Of a stretch of DNA of 45,740 bases, positions 16,649 to 24,538 are shown in pieces. The DNA is from Spirochaetota bacterium (lineage in GTDB: Bacteria > Spirochaetota > Spirochaetia > Treponematales > Treponemataceae), in assembly GCA_023393015.1 (NCBI GenBank), contig JAEWMY010000002.1:1-45740 (forward strand), given 5' to 3'. Each line of letters starts with the position of its first letter. Position 1 is the first letter of the stretch. The notes beneath the pieces are model-generated. The model was not told where the DNA came from. It ran no database searches and saw only the letters and a list, made by a program, of their open reading frames with translations. Position numbers and translations under genes: made by a program.

Positions 16649-16721
16649 TAGCGGCAAAAGGGCTTGAACCTTTGACCTAACGGATATGAGCCGTTTGCTC
16701 TACCGACTGAGCTATACCGCC
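16649..16721 (-). tRNA. tRNA-Met (anticodon CAT)
   Basis: 73-nt cloverleaf: acceptor GGCGGTA with TGCCGCT, D-arm GCTC/GAGC, anticodon stem AACGG/CCGTT around loop CTCATAT, T-arm AAAGG/CCTTT with TTCAAGC loop, discriminator A, no encoded CCA. The 1:72 pair is G-T. The fully paired acceptor fits an elongator rather than an initiator tRNA. A modified tRNA-Ile reading AUA would share this anticodon and cannot be excluded. Confidence 0.92.
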
Positions 16722-16734
16722 ACGATACCCGTTA

Positions 16735-16763
16735 AAAATAGCAAAGCGGAAAAAAAAAGTCAA
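16735..16763 (-). promoter_or_regulatory. Promoter of tRNA-Met
   Basis: TTGACT (complement of 16758-16763), 17-bp spacer, TATTTT (complement of 16735-16740) on the minus strand; predicted start is about 7 nt before the tRNA 5' end. Confidence 0.65.
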
Positions 16764-16780
16764 GACGTCCGCCGCCCCGG

Positions 16781-19189
16781 CTAAATGAGCATATTGTCGC
16801 GGGCCGCGCGGTACAGACGATTGTTCCACACGGGGTTTTGCATGAACCGCTCGCGCAGTCCGTTGTCGCCTATCTCGTTCGCGCGTTTCTGAAGGTACTT
16901 GAACCCGCGGCTCAGGTACACCGCGACGTCCGCCTGTATCGTCCCCGGCATCCTGCCGCCGATCTCGAAGCACAGGTGATAGTAGAGCGCGGCGTACGGG
17001 TCCGAGGCGTCAAAGGCCTCGTGCGCTATCGACGCGAGGCCGGCGATACCCGCGTCATCGTCGGCGTTCGTCCCGAACCTCGCACGGTAAAACGCGAGAA
17101 AGGCGCGGTACATGCGCGCGGCGACGCGGGAGTCGTTCGCGCCCGTCGCGAGATCCTCCGCGAAGAAAAACCCGCTCGCCCAGGACCGGCAATAGTCGGG
17201 CCAGAATCCGTACGCGGGAAGGAGGCCGGCGATGTCGTCCGGGAATTCCTGGCCCGTGATCGGACGGCCCGAGAGGACCGAGGACTCGAGAAGAAAGGCG
17301 TACGCCTCGGGAACACGTTCGAGGGAATCGCGGAATATCTGGTCGGAGGCGTGAAACCTGCTTTGATGAGAGAGCGTCCTCGCGTACCAAGTGCGGCAGA
17401 GCGCCACCTGGTCCGGAAGGCGGTGGGACGAGGCGAGCGAGGCGGCGGTCTGGAAAACAAGTTCAGCGTTGCGGTAGTCGCCGAGCTCGAAGGCCACGCG
17501 GCCCTTCATGAACAGGATCAGCACCTCCCGGTCCTTCGCGTGGCAACGTTCGGCCGTTTGGCCCGCGGCGTCGAGCGCGCACTGCGCGAAGTGGAGATTG
17601 CCGTTTCCGAAATGGACCATGGCCATGTCGAAGCGCGCGGCGAGGAGCGTCAGGGGATCCTTCATGCGCTCCGCGTTCTCGAGCGCGTACTCGAGATACA
17701 CGACGGCGTCGTCGCCCTTCTTTCGGGCGAGCGAGAGCATGGAGATGAGCTCGAGCGCCCGGAGCTCGCCCGAGAGGACGCGCTCCTTCTGGAAGGCGTG
17801 CAGGACGTCCTTCGAAAGGCGCGAGGTTTCCTCGTATTGCCCGTCGCGGTACTTCGCTATCGCCCGCTCGAGATCGTTGATCGCGCCGGGTATGCGCGCG
17901 TCGCGGAACGCGGCGGCGTGAGCGCCGAGCGCGGCAAGCGGGTCTTCGACGCTATACACGCAGGAAACGAGGAAGGAATCGGGGAGCTCGTAACCGAGCG
18001 AGACGAACGCGTCGTAGAGGGAAAAGTCCGCGACGAGATCTCCCCGCTCGAGCTTGTCCCACAAAAAACCCGCGATCCTCGCGTCGAGGCGAGAAGCGGC
18101 GTCGCCGACCTTCCGGTAGAGTTGCGCCCTGACGCCCTGATTGACCGATCGGAAGTCCGCGGGATCGGACAGTAACCCGAGGCGGGCCATCCACGAGCCG
18201 AGTGAGGCGAGAAAATCGCGTTGCTTGTCGAGATACGAAAAGAACGCGGGAAGTTCCTCGATGAAAAGATACTCGAGGCCGCGATACACGAGATACGCGA
18301 GCTCCGCGAGATCATCCGGCAGTTTCCTCGTCTCGACGGGAAGGAAAACCGCCTCGCGTCGCGCGGTCGGGTCGAACCTGCTACCCAAAAGACCCGAAAG
18401 CGTGTCGAGGAGGCCTTCGTCGAAGGAGTCGCCGACCGCCTCCACGGCGAAGGTAGCGCCGGCGGCTCGTTCGTACGACTGCAGGCGCGAGACGAGATAG
18501 TCGAGCGCCGCCTTTACCCGCCACTCCGGATGACGGTCCGAAAAGCGGCAGAGCGCGTGCATGTCGAGCGCGTTAGCGTTGTCGTCGGGCAGGAGCTCCC
18601 CGTCGGACTCGGTCAGCGCCTCGGGAACGCTCGCGACGAGATTCCGCATCATGGCGACGATATCGCCGCCGCGCTCGGGGTAAAGGCACAGGACCGGACG
18701 GCCGGGACGCGAAGTCGGCGCCGCGACGGACTGCGAATCCGCGCCCGCGCGTAAACCGGCAAACACGTTCAGGGCCGCGTCCGGGACGGCGCCCGCCTCG
18801 ATATAGGGAGAGAGGCACTCGAGCGCGGTGTCCGTGAGGAGTATCCCCTCGTCCGACGTGACGACGGTGTCGAAGCGCGAGAGGCATTCCTGAAAGGTCT
18901 CCGGCGATATCCTCGTTTTGAGAAAGTCGACGATCACGAAATACTCGCGGATGCGCTCGCGGTTTTCCCGCAGGAGGTCGGAAAGATCGGCGAGGACGCG
19001 CGAGGCGGAGAACGCGAAGCCGACGGACGAGGAATCGAATTGATAGAGATTCCCTCCGGAAAGCCGCGTCGTGGCGCCGCCGTTCCTTCGGACGGAATCG
19101 GCGAGGGCGGAAAAGAAACTGACGGGTACGTCGGGACAAATCCTGTTGAGCTGGCGTTGGTATCGCAATTCTATGTAGAGGTAAATCAT
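16781..19189 (-). CDS. Large uncharacterised protein with TPR-like C-terminal half
   Basis: 802 aa, no signal peptide and no membrane segment, so probably cytoplasmic. I do not recognise the N-terminal ~380 residues, which mix alpha and beta segments. From about residue 430 a series of helical pairs with TPR spacing appears, for example AIAKYRDGQYEETSRLSKDV, AVVYLEYALENAERMKDPLTL and GDYRNAELVFQTAASLASSH. It is core-like in composition. It is transcribed divergently from argF across a 138-bp gap in which a TAGTATA block offers -10 elements on both strands. The ATG at 19189 is preceded by GGGGGAT. The role is unknown; a scaffold or regulatory protein is possible. Confidence 0.8.
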   Translation of the reverse strand: MIYLYIELRYQRQLNRICPDVPVSFFSALADSVRRNGGATTRLSGGNLYQFDSSSVGFAFSASRVLADLSDLLRENRERIREYFVIVDFLKTRISPETFQECLSRFDTVVTSDEGILLTDTALECLSPYIEAGAVPDAALNVFAGLRAGADSQSVAAPTSRPGRPVLCLYPERGGDIVAMMRNLVASVPEALTESDGELLPDDNANALDMHALCRFSDRHPEWRVKAALDYLVSRLQSYERAAGATFAVEAVGDSFDEGLLDTLSGLLGSRFDPTARREAVFLPVETRKLPDDLAELAYLVYRGLEYLFIEELPAFFSYLDKQRDFLASLGSWMARLGLLSDPADFRSVNQGVRAQLYRKVGDAASRLDARIAGFLWDKLERGDLVADFSLYDAFVSLGYELPDSFLVSCVYSVEDPLAALGAHAAAFRDARIPGAINDLERAIAKYRDGQYEETSRLSKDVLHAFQKERVLSGELRALELISMLSLARKKGDDAVVYLEYALENAERMKDPLTLLAARFDMAMVHFGNGNLHFAQCALDAAGQTAERCHAKDREVLILFMKGRVAFELGDYRNAELVFQTAASLASSHRLPDQVALCRTWYARTLSHQSRFHASDQIFRDSLERVPEAYAFLLESSVLSGRPITGQEFPDDIAGLLPAYGFWPDYCRSWASGFFFAEDLATGANDSRVAARMYRAFLAFYRARFGTNADDDAGIAGLASIAHEAFDASDPYAALYYHLCFEIGGRMPGTIQADVAVYLSRGFKYLQKRANEIGDNGLRERFMQNPVWNNRLYRAARDNMLI

Positions 19190-19217
19190 CGATCCCCCGA
19201 TCGCGCGCGCGATTGCA

Positions 19218-19247
19218 TTGACACCGTCCCGGCGCCTTGCTAGTATA
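19218..19247 (+). promoter_or_regulatory. argF promoter, with a possible shared -10 for the divergent gene
   Basis: TTGACA at 19218-19223, exactly 17 bp, TAGTAT at 19241-19246. The overlapping complement TATACT (19242-19247) is a possible -10 for the divergent 802-aa gene, though its -35 (TCGATT) is weak. Confidence 0.75.
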
Positions 19248-19327
19248 AACCCATACCACGGAAAAATCGAGTCATATCGAAGGCACCGCCGTTCGCGTTC
19301 GACCGATTCCGGCGCAAGGGGTAAGGA

Positions 19328-20266
19328 ATGAAACCGTCCGATTTGAAGGGAAGATCACTGGTCAACTGGATGGACTGGTCTCCGGAGGAGATCAAGTACC
19401 TGCTCGAGTTGTCGCATTCAGTCAAGAAATCCCTCCGTCTCAAGGACGTCCATCAGCGTTTCGTCGGTAAAACCCTCGCCATGCTCTTCGAAAAACGTTC
19501 CACGCGAACGCGCTGCGCGTTCGAGACGGCCTTCGGCGAGGAAGGCGGACACCCGGTATTCCTCTCTTCATCCGACATCCAACTCGGGGCGAAGGAGTCG
19601 ATCGAGGACACCGCGCGCGTGCTCGGCAGGATGTTCTCCGCGATCGAATTCCGGGGATACAAGCAGGAAACGGTCGAGATACTCGCGCGCGAGTCGGGCG
19701 TTCCCGTCTACAACGGACTCACCGACAAGTTTCACCCGACCCAGGTTCTCGCCGACGTCATGACCCTCGAGGAGGCCTTCGGCAAGGTGGCCGGCAAGAC
19801 CCTCTGCTTCGTCGGCGACGGGCGCAACAACGTCGCGCGCTCCCTGATCGTCATCTCGTCGAAACTCGGCATCAACTGCACGATCGTCTGCCCGCCAGAG
19901 CTCGCGACCGAACGGGACCTCCTCGATACGGTAGCCCCCTGGGCGGCCGCCTCCGGCGCGAAGATTACCGTAACGGGCGACCTTGCCGCCGTGGCGGGGG
20001 CCGACGCGGTATATACCGACGTGTGGGTCTCCATGGGCGAGGAGGCGCAACGGGACGCGCGCGTGACCTTGCTGACGCCCTACCGGGTAACCGAGGACGT
20101 TATGGCGAAAACGGGGAATCCGGAGGCCGTTTTTCTCCACTGCCTTCCCGCCGTCAAGGGCGAGGAGGTCACCGTTCCCGTTATCGAGGGCCCGCGGAGC
20201 CGGGTATGGGACCAGGCGGAAAACCGCAAACACACGATAAAAGCAATTATGCTTGCAACAATTTGA
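19328..20266 (+). CDS. argF: Ornithine carbamoyltransferase
   Basis: 312 aa, standard length. The carbamoyl-phosphate motif FEKRSTRTR is at 54-62, HPTQ at 136-139, the DVWVSMGEE loop follows, and HCLPA has the catalytic cysteine at residue 272. The reaction is carbamoyl phosphate plus ornithine to citrulline, in arginine synthesis or, in reverse, arginine deiminase catabolism. No other arginine gene is adjacent, so direction cannot be told from context. A near-consensus promoter lies upstream (19218-19246) with a ~75-nt leader. GGGGTAAGGA precedes the ATG. Confidence 0.96.
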   Translation: MKPSDLKGRSLVNWMDWSPEEIKYLLELSHSVKKSLRLKDVHQRFVGKTLAMLFEKRSTRTRCAFETAFGEEGGHPVFLSSSDIQLGAKESIEDTARVLGRMFSAIEFRGYKQETVEILARESGVPVYNGLTDKFHPTQVLADVMTLEEAFGKVAGKTLCFVGDGRNNVARSLIVISSKLGINCTIVCPPELATERDLLDTVAPWAAASGAKITVTGDLAAVAGADAVYTDVWVSMGEEAQRDARVTLLTPYRVTEDVMAKTGNPEAVFLHCLPAVKGEEVTVPVIEGPRSRVWDQAENRKHTIKAIMLATI

Positions 20267-20282
20267 AAGCAGGATATATAAT
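20253..20282 (+). promoter_or_regulatory. Promoter of the small exported protein gene
   Basis: TTGCAA at 20253-20258, 18-bp spacer, TATAAT at 20277-20282. The -35 lies inside the last codons of argF. CCGGAGG precedes the next ATG. Confidence 0.65.
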
Positions 20283-20307
20283 TAGGGTACATTCCGGAGG
20301 TTGAACA

Positions 20308-20715
20308 ATGAAGAAAGCGATCCTTCTCGTAACGGCGTTCGTTCTCGTTTTTGGCGTTTTCGCCGCGGTCCCGGCCTCCGCCGCTGAGTCAGACCTGTAC
20401 TACGTCAATGTCCAAATATTGAAGATATTCTCCCATAAACTCGGGTATTACGTCATTTACCGTCGGGCCGGCCTCAAGGCGGGCGAGGCGTACATCCCCC
20501 ACGGCTGGTTTGACCGTCGCGACAGCAGGGCGATCCTGAACCTGACGAACGAGAATATCAATCCCTACATGACGATAATGATGAAAAACGGCGAGTTTGA
20601 TCACGTGCGCGTCGTCGCGAAAAAGGATACGAGGCACGTTACCTGGGGAACGATCAGCGAGGCCGCCATCCCGGCCGAAAAGTTCAACGTGGAAAAACTG
20701 AACCTCGAGTTTTAA
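20308..20715 (+). CDS. Small exported protein of unknown function
   Basis: 135 aa. It begins with a classical Sec signal peptide (MKKAILLVTAFVLVFGVFAAVPASAAES; cleavage probably after ASA near residue 25). The mature ~110 residues are alternating beta-like and basic (VNVQILKIFSHKLGYYVIYRR ... YMTIMMKNGEFDHVRVVAKK), with two-thirds beta propensity. No cysteine or lipobox. I recall similar small periplasmic proteins in treponemes but no function. It has its own promoter, and the next gene starts 2 nt after its stop, so the two may be co-transcribed. Confidence 0.85.
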   Translation: MKKAILLVTAFVLVFGVFAAVPASAAESDLYYVNVQILKIFSHKLGYYVIYRRAGLKAGEAYIPHGWFDRRDSRAILNLTNENINPYMTIMMKNGEFDHVRVVAKKDTRHVTWGTISEAAIPAEKFNVEKLNLEF

Positions 20716-20717
20716 CG

Positions 20718-21896
20718 GTGTCGTATCGTTTCGCGGTCGAATCCGCACGACGAGCCATCCGCGGGGAAGCCCTCGACGGATGGCTTTTTTATAATATGGC
20801 GCATCGCGACGGTCTCACCGACTCCCTCTTGGGGCTTGATCCGTCCGTGACATCCACCCGCCCCTGGTTCTATCTCGTACCCGCCGAGGGCCCGTGCGAG
20901 CGAATCACCCCCTCCATCGAATCAGCCGTTCTCGACCCGCTGCCCGGAACGACGCTCGCCTACGGCGGGGCGACGGATATCGCCGCCGCCCTTTCCCGTC
21001 ACGCGGGTAAGCGATTCGCCGTACTCGCCGACCGCGACCTCCCCTTCCTTTCCACCTTTCCGGCAGGCGCCCGCGACCTCCTCGCCTCCGCGGGTATTTT
21101 CACGACGAGCGCCGCCGCCCTCGTGCAGCGCGTCCGCTCCCTTCTCGACGGGGACGGAATCGCGAGTCACGAGCGGGCCGCCCGCGTCCTTTACGAGGCA
21201 GTCGAAGAGGCGTGGGTCTTCCTTTCGGACGCGCTCCGACGGAACGAAGCGGTTTACGAGGGCGATGTCGCCGACCGTATACTAGACGTCATCGCCCGCG
21301 CGGCTCTCGTCTCCTCCGCGCCGCCCGTCGTGGCCGCGGGGCCCGCCTCGGGGGACCCGCACTACGAGCGCCGGGGCCGGGGAAACCGCGTCCGGACGGG
21401 CGAGGTCGTGCAGTTCGACCTCTGGGCGAAGGAACCGGGAGGGATCTACGCGGACATCTCCTGGGCGGGATATACGGGACATGAGCCTCCCTCCCGGATC
21501 GCCGCCGCCTTTGCCGCCGTCGTCGGCGCGCGGGATCTCGTCGTGGACACCATCGCGGACACCCTCGAACGCCAGGTTCCGCTTACCGGCGCGGAGCTCG
21601 ACCGCGTAGCGCGCGCCTACCTTACCGAGGCGGGGTACGCTACCGGCCTGCGCCACAGAACCGGGCACGGCATCGATACCGACTGTCACGGCTCCGGCGC
21701 GAATCTCGATTCCGTCGAGTTTCCCGACGCGCGCGTCATCCTCGAAGGAAGCTGCTTTTCCGTCGAGCCCGGCCTCTATTTCGCCGATTTCGGCTTCCGC
21801 TCGGAGATAAACGTTTACATCCACGGCCAAAAACCGGTAGTATCCGGTACGCGATCCGCGCAAAAAAGTTTGCTAACCCTACAGGAAACGACATGA
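20718..21896 (+). CDS. M24-family metallopeptidase (Xaa-Pro aminopeptidase-like)
   Basis: 392 aa with a creatinase-like N-domain and a C-terminal pita-bread catalytic domain. All five metal ligands can be assigned: D234 and D246 (QFDLWAKEPGGIYADIS), H317 (RTGHGID), E350 (FSVEPGLYF) and E363 (RSEINVYI). It should be a di-metal aminopeptidase removing N-terminal residues, often before proline; substrate choice is not visible. The start is GTG at 20718, 2 nt after the previous stop; no ATG is available before residue 27, which would damage the N-domain. Its stop overlaps the next ATG (ATGA). Confidence 0.88.
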   Translation: MSYRFAVESARRAIRGEALDGWLFYNMAHRDGLTDSLLGLDPSVTSTRPWFYLVPAEGPCERITPSIESAVLDPLPGTTLAYGGATDIAAALSRHAGKRFAVLADRDLPFLSTFPAGARDLLASAGIFTTSAAALVQRVRSLLDGDGIASHERAARVLYEAVEEAWVFLSDALRRNEAVYEGDVADRILDVIARAALVSSAPPVVAAGPASGDPHYERRGRGNRVRTGEVVQFDLWAKEPGGIYADISWAGYTGHEPPSRIAAAFAAVVGARDLVVDTIADTLERQVPLTGAELDRVARAYLTEAGYATGLRHRTGHGIDTDCHGSGANLDSVEFPDARVILEGSCFSVEPGLYFADFGFRSEINVYIHGQKPVVSGTRSAQKSLLTLQETT

Positions 21897-22861
21897 ACAC
21901 GGTACCGAAGGCGCTTCTGGACTTTATCGGGCAGTACGAACACTTTATCCTCGCGAGCCACCGCGAACCGGACGGCGACTGCGTCGGAAGCTCCCTCGCC
22001 CTCGCCTCCTATCTCGCGCGAAAGGGCAAGCGTACCTCGCTCGTGTCGGCGGGCCCCTTCAAGCGCCCGGAGATCCGCGAGTTCGAGCCCCTCTTCGCGC
22101 CGAACGCCGAACAGGCCGAACGCTCGGAAGGGACGGCGCTCTTCGTTCTCGACTGTTCGGGGATCGAGCGGCTCGGAGACGCCGCCGCCGCCGTCTCGGA
22201 CTTGCCGCGCGCCGTCGTCGATCACCACGCGACGAACGAATCCTCCGGCCCGGCCGATTACGTCGTCGGCACCGCGCCGTCGACGACCGTCCTCGTACAG
22301 GACATCATGGAGGCCTCGGGCGACGGGCCTACCCGGGAGGAAGCCGAACTCCTCCTTTTCGGGCTCTGCACCGATACCGGTTTCTTCCGCCACCTGGACG
22401 AACGTTCCGCGAGCACCTTCGAGCACGCCTCGCGCCTCGTGGCGGCGGGGGCGAACCCGAAAAAGACCTTCGCGCGGATGAACGGGGGCAAATCCTTCGA
22501 GTCGCGCGTCCTCATCTCGCGCATCCTCTCGCGCATGACGCGCTACTACGACGGCCGGCTCGTCGTCTCGAGCGAGACGATCGACGATACCCGCGAATAC
22601 GGCCTCGAGGGCCGGGATTCCGATTCCCTCTATCAGCTCATCCAGGCGATTCGCGGCGTCGAGGCGATCGTGATCGTCAGGCAGGAATCCGAGACCACCT
22701 GCTCGGTGGGACTACGCTCCCTCGACCGCGTCGACGTCAGCGTCGTGGCCACGGCCTTCGGCGGCGGCGGGCACCGGCAAGCCTCGGGACTCAACACCCC
22801 CGGAACGATCGAGGAGCTCATCCCCCGCTTCGTCGAGGCCTTCAAGCCCCAGTTTTCCTGA
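21893..22861 (+). CDS. DHH-family phosphoesterase (NrnA-like)
   Basis: 322 aa, the size of NrnA-type oligoribonuclease/pAp phosphatases. Motifs: ASHREPDGDCVGSS (H23, D27, D29), VLDCSG (D87), the DHH triad VVDHHAT (110-112) and a C-terminal DHHA1 domain with GGGGHRQASG (290-299). These bind two Mn ions and the substrate end. The family degrades nano-RNA or pAp; some members hydrolyse cyclic-dinucleotide breakdown products (pGpG/pApA), which may matter given the PilZ and HD-GYP genes elsewhere in the window. It is translationally coupled to the M24 gene (4-nt overlap). Confidence 0.92.
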   Translation: MNTVPKALLDFIGQYEHFILASHREPDGDCVGSSLALASYLARKGKRTSLVSAGPFKRPEIREFEPLFAPNAEQAERSEGTALFVLDCSGIERLGDAAAAVSDLPRAVVDHHATNESSGPADYVVGTAPSTTVLVQDIMEASGDGPTREEAELLLFGLCTDTGFFRHLDERSASTFEHASRLVAAGANPKKTFARMNGGKSFESRVLISRILSRMTRYYDGRLVVSSETIDDTREYGLEGRDSDSLYQLIQAIRGVEAIVIVRQESETTCSVGLRSLDRVDVSVVATAFGGGGHRQASGLNTPGTIEELIPRFVEAFKPQFS

Positions 22862-23027
22862 TTCAAGGTTGTTCGCGCATCGCACCGACGGCCGCCGAAA
22901 TTCAGGGGTTTTCCGCGCATCGCGCGGGATATTCAAGGTTTTCCGCCGTTTCCGCCGGTATCCGCCCGCGAATTCAAGGTTTTTCGCCGATTTCGGCGGT
23001 TTTTTGCGCGTTCAACCGGGGCGTTTC
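22861..23027 (+). repeat. Tandem degenerate repeat (ATTCAAGGTTTTyCGC units) upstream of a sigma-54 promoter
   Basis: Units begin at 22861, 22900, 22931 and 22972, each ATTCA(A/G)GG(G/T)T..TTC(C)GC followed by a GC-rich segment; a weaker fifth starts at 23010 (GTTCAACC). Spacings are 39, 31, 41 and 38 bp. Units 1 and 2 also share GCGCATCGC after the core. Measured to the predicted sigma-54 start near 23056, they lie at about -195, -156, -125, -84 and -46, the range used by enhancer-binding activators. Confidence 0.75.
22985..23005 (+). terminator. Terminator of the M24/DHH operon within the last repeat unit
   Basis: CGCCG (22985-22989) pairs with CGGCG (22994-22998), loop ATTT, then GTTTTTT. 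Other units also form short GC hairpins but without a T-run. Confidence 0.6.
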
Positions 23028-23028
23028 C

Positions 23029-23045
23029 TTGGCATGATTCTTGCT
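23029..23045 (+). promoter_or_regulatory. Sigma-54 promoter of the sigma-like regulator
   Basis: TTGGCATGATTCTTGCT matches the -24/-12 consensus TTGGCAC-N5-TTGCW at all but one key base. The invariant GG (23031-23032) and GC (23043-23044) are separated by exactly 10 bases. The predicted start near 23056 coincides with the GGAGG ribosome site, so the leader would be ~11 nt. Confidence 0.8.
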
Positions 23046-23066
23046 GTACCTCATCGGAGGTACGGA

Positions 23067-23954
23067 ATGAACGAATCATCGCTCGCCCAAGCCGTCGCGG
23101 TTTGCAAACGAAACCCGACGGCCGACAACAAGAAGCGCGCCATCGACGCCCTCGGGGTATTTTTGTACGAAAACCTGCAAAAATACCGTCTCTCGATCCG
23201 CGACGAGGACACGCGAAGCGACTTTATCGTCTGGCTCTATCCCCGGTTCGGCGGGATTATAGACCGGTTCGATCCCGACCGGGCCTCGTTCGGCACCTTC
23301 CTCAACTGGAACGTCCGCCTCACCTTCCGCTCGTTTTGCCGGAGCCGTTACGGTACCGAGGCCCGACAACGGGTATACGAGGCCGAGGAGGAAACGAGGA
23401 TACGGAGCGAGATGGCCGAGCAGGAGAACCAAGGGATATGGGAGCTCTACGCGGGAGAACCGAAGCCCCGCGCGGCGGCCGCCCCGCTCAAGGGCGGAAC
23501 GCACAAGCGCCGGGAGATCGAGACGAGAACCCTGCTCCTGCTCGCCTGCAAGGCGGGCTACGAGATGGACGACGCCATGATCGACGCCATCTCGAGACAC
23601 CAGAACCTTGACCCGCGCGTCTTGCGCGAACGCGTCGAGCTCGTCCGTCGGCAAAGCCTTCACTGCCAGGACCGGCTCAGGGTCTCGCGCGAGCGGGAAT
23701 ACCGTTACTATCTCCGGGCGAGCCGGTGCCTTTTCGAGATGGAACAGATCGACAAGGCGACGAACCGGTATCAGGCCCTCGAACGGGAGCGGGCCTACTG
23801 CCAACGGAGGATCGCCTCGATCCGGGACCAGATCGAGCGTCAGCAAAAAACGCCGAGCAACCGGTTTCTCGCCAAGACCCTCGGTTTTTGCCGGGGAACC
23901 GTCGACGCGACCCTTGCCGCGGCCGCACAACGCGGGTATTCTGGCGTATCATGA
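23067..23954 (+). CDS. Divergent sigma-70-like protein (ECF-type regions 2 and 4, large insert)
   Basis: 295 aa. Residues about 45-93 (EDTRSDFIVWLYPRFGGIIDRFDPDRASFGTFLNWNV) resemble sigma region 2, with the 'hhhrFDp.rasF..wl' pattern of core-binding helices. The last ~34 residues (NRFLAKTLGFCRGTVDATL) read as a region-4 helix-turn-helix. Between lies ~150 aa of Arg/Glu-rich helical sequence not found in ordinary ECF factors. Start ATG 23067 is set by GGAGG at 23056-23060 and the sigma-54 promoter; a longer upstream reading crosses the repeats. It overlaps rdgB by 4 nt. An RNA polymerase regulator is the best guess; sigma activity is unproven and a non-sigma DNA-binding protein is the alternative. 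Confidence 0.55.
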   Translation: MNESSLAQAVAVCKRNPTADNKKRAIDALGVFLYENLQKYRLSIRDEDTRSDFIVWLYPRFGGIIDRFDPDRASFGTFLNWNVRLTFRSFCRSRYGTEARQRVYEAEEETRIRSEMAEQENQGIWELYAGEPKPRAAAAPLKGGTHKRREIETRTLLLLACKAGYEMDDAMIDAISRHQNLDPRVLRERVELVRRQSLHCQDRLRVSREREYRYYLRASRCLFEMEQIDKATNRYQALERERAYCQRRIASIRDQIERQQKTPSNRFLAKTLGFCRGTVDATLAAAAQRGYSGVS

Positions 23955-24538
23955 AGCTGTACCTCGCGTCGGGCAACGCCCACAAGCGCCTCGAGTTCTC
24001 GCGTATCTTCCCGAATCACGACATCGTGATACCCTCCGACCTCGGCTTCGGGTTCGATCCCGACGAAACGGAGTCGACCTTTCACGGGAACGCCCTGATA
24101 AAGGCGAAGGCGCTCTTCGCGCTGACCGGCGGTCCCGTAATAGCCGACGATTCCGGTATCTGCGTCGACGCCCTCGGCGGCGAGCCGGGAGTACGCTCCG
24201 CCCGCTACGGCTCCGAGGGCGGCGTCAACCTCGACGCGGCCGGACGGAACCGCCTGCTTCTGGAACGCATGAACGGCGTGAGCGACCGGCGCGCGCGCTT
24301 CGTGTGCAACCTCGTGCTGTATCTCGGGCCCGACCGTTATTGGTCCGTCCAGGAAACCCTCGAGGGGCTCCTCATCGAGACGGAGCGCGGCTCGGGCGGC
24401 TTCGGCTACGATCCGGTCATGTACGTACCCGAAGAAGGCATGACCGTGGCGGAGCTTTCCGACGCGGACAAGGATCGGCTCTCCCATCGCGGCAAGGCCG
24501 GTCGTCTCATCGCGTTACTGCTCGAAACGCTCGGGTAG
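23951..24538 (+). CDS. rdgB: Non-canonical purine NTP pyrophosphatase (RdgB/HAM1, XTP/dITP)
   Basis: 195 aa, family length. SGNAHKRLEF (SGN-x-x-K phosphate loop, residues 6-15), GNALIKAKAL, ADDSGICVDAL (catalytic Asp pair), PGVRSARY, GSGGFGYDPVMYVP and LSHRGKA are all present. It hydrolyses XTP/dITP to monophosphates and keeps damaged purines out of nucleic acids. The ATG overlaps the previous stop (ATGA). Its last 24 bp overlap the convergent methyltransferase gene. Confidence 0.96.
   Translation: MKLYLASGNAHKRLEFSRIFPNHDIVIPSDLGFGFDPDETESTFHGNALIKAKALFALTGGPVIADDSGICVDALGGEPGVRSARYGSEGGVNLDAAGRNRLLLERMNGVSDRRARFVCNLVLYLGPDRYWSVQETLEGLLIETERGSGGFGYDPVMYVPEEGMTVAELSDADKDRLSHRGKAGRLIALLLETLG

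Noticed and set aside
22861..23027. The ATTCAAGG repeats as a CRISPR array
   Set aside because: Repeats are degenerate, spacing varies from 31 to 41 bp, spacers are related GC-rich sequence and no cas genes are nearby.
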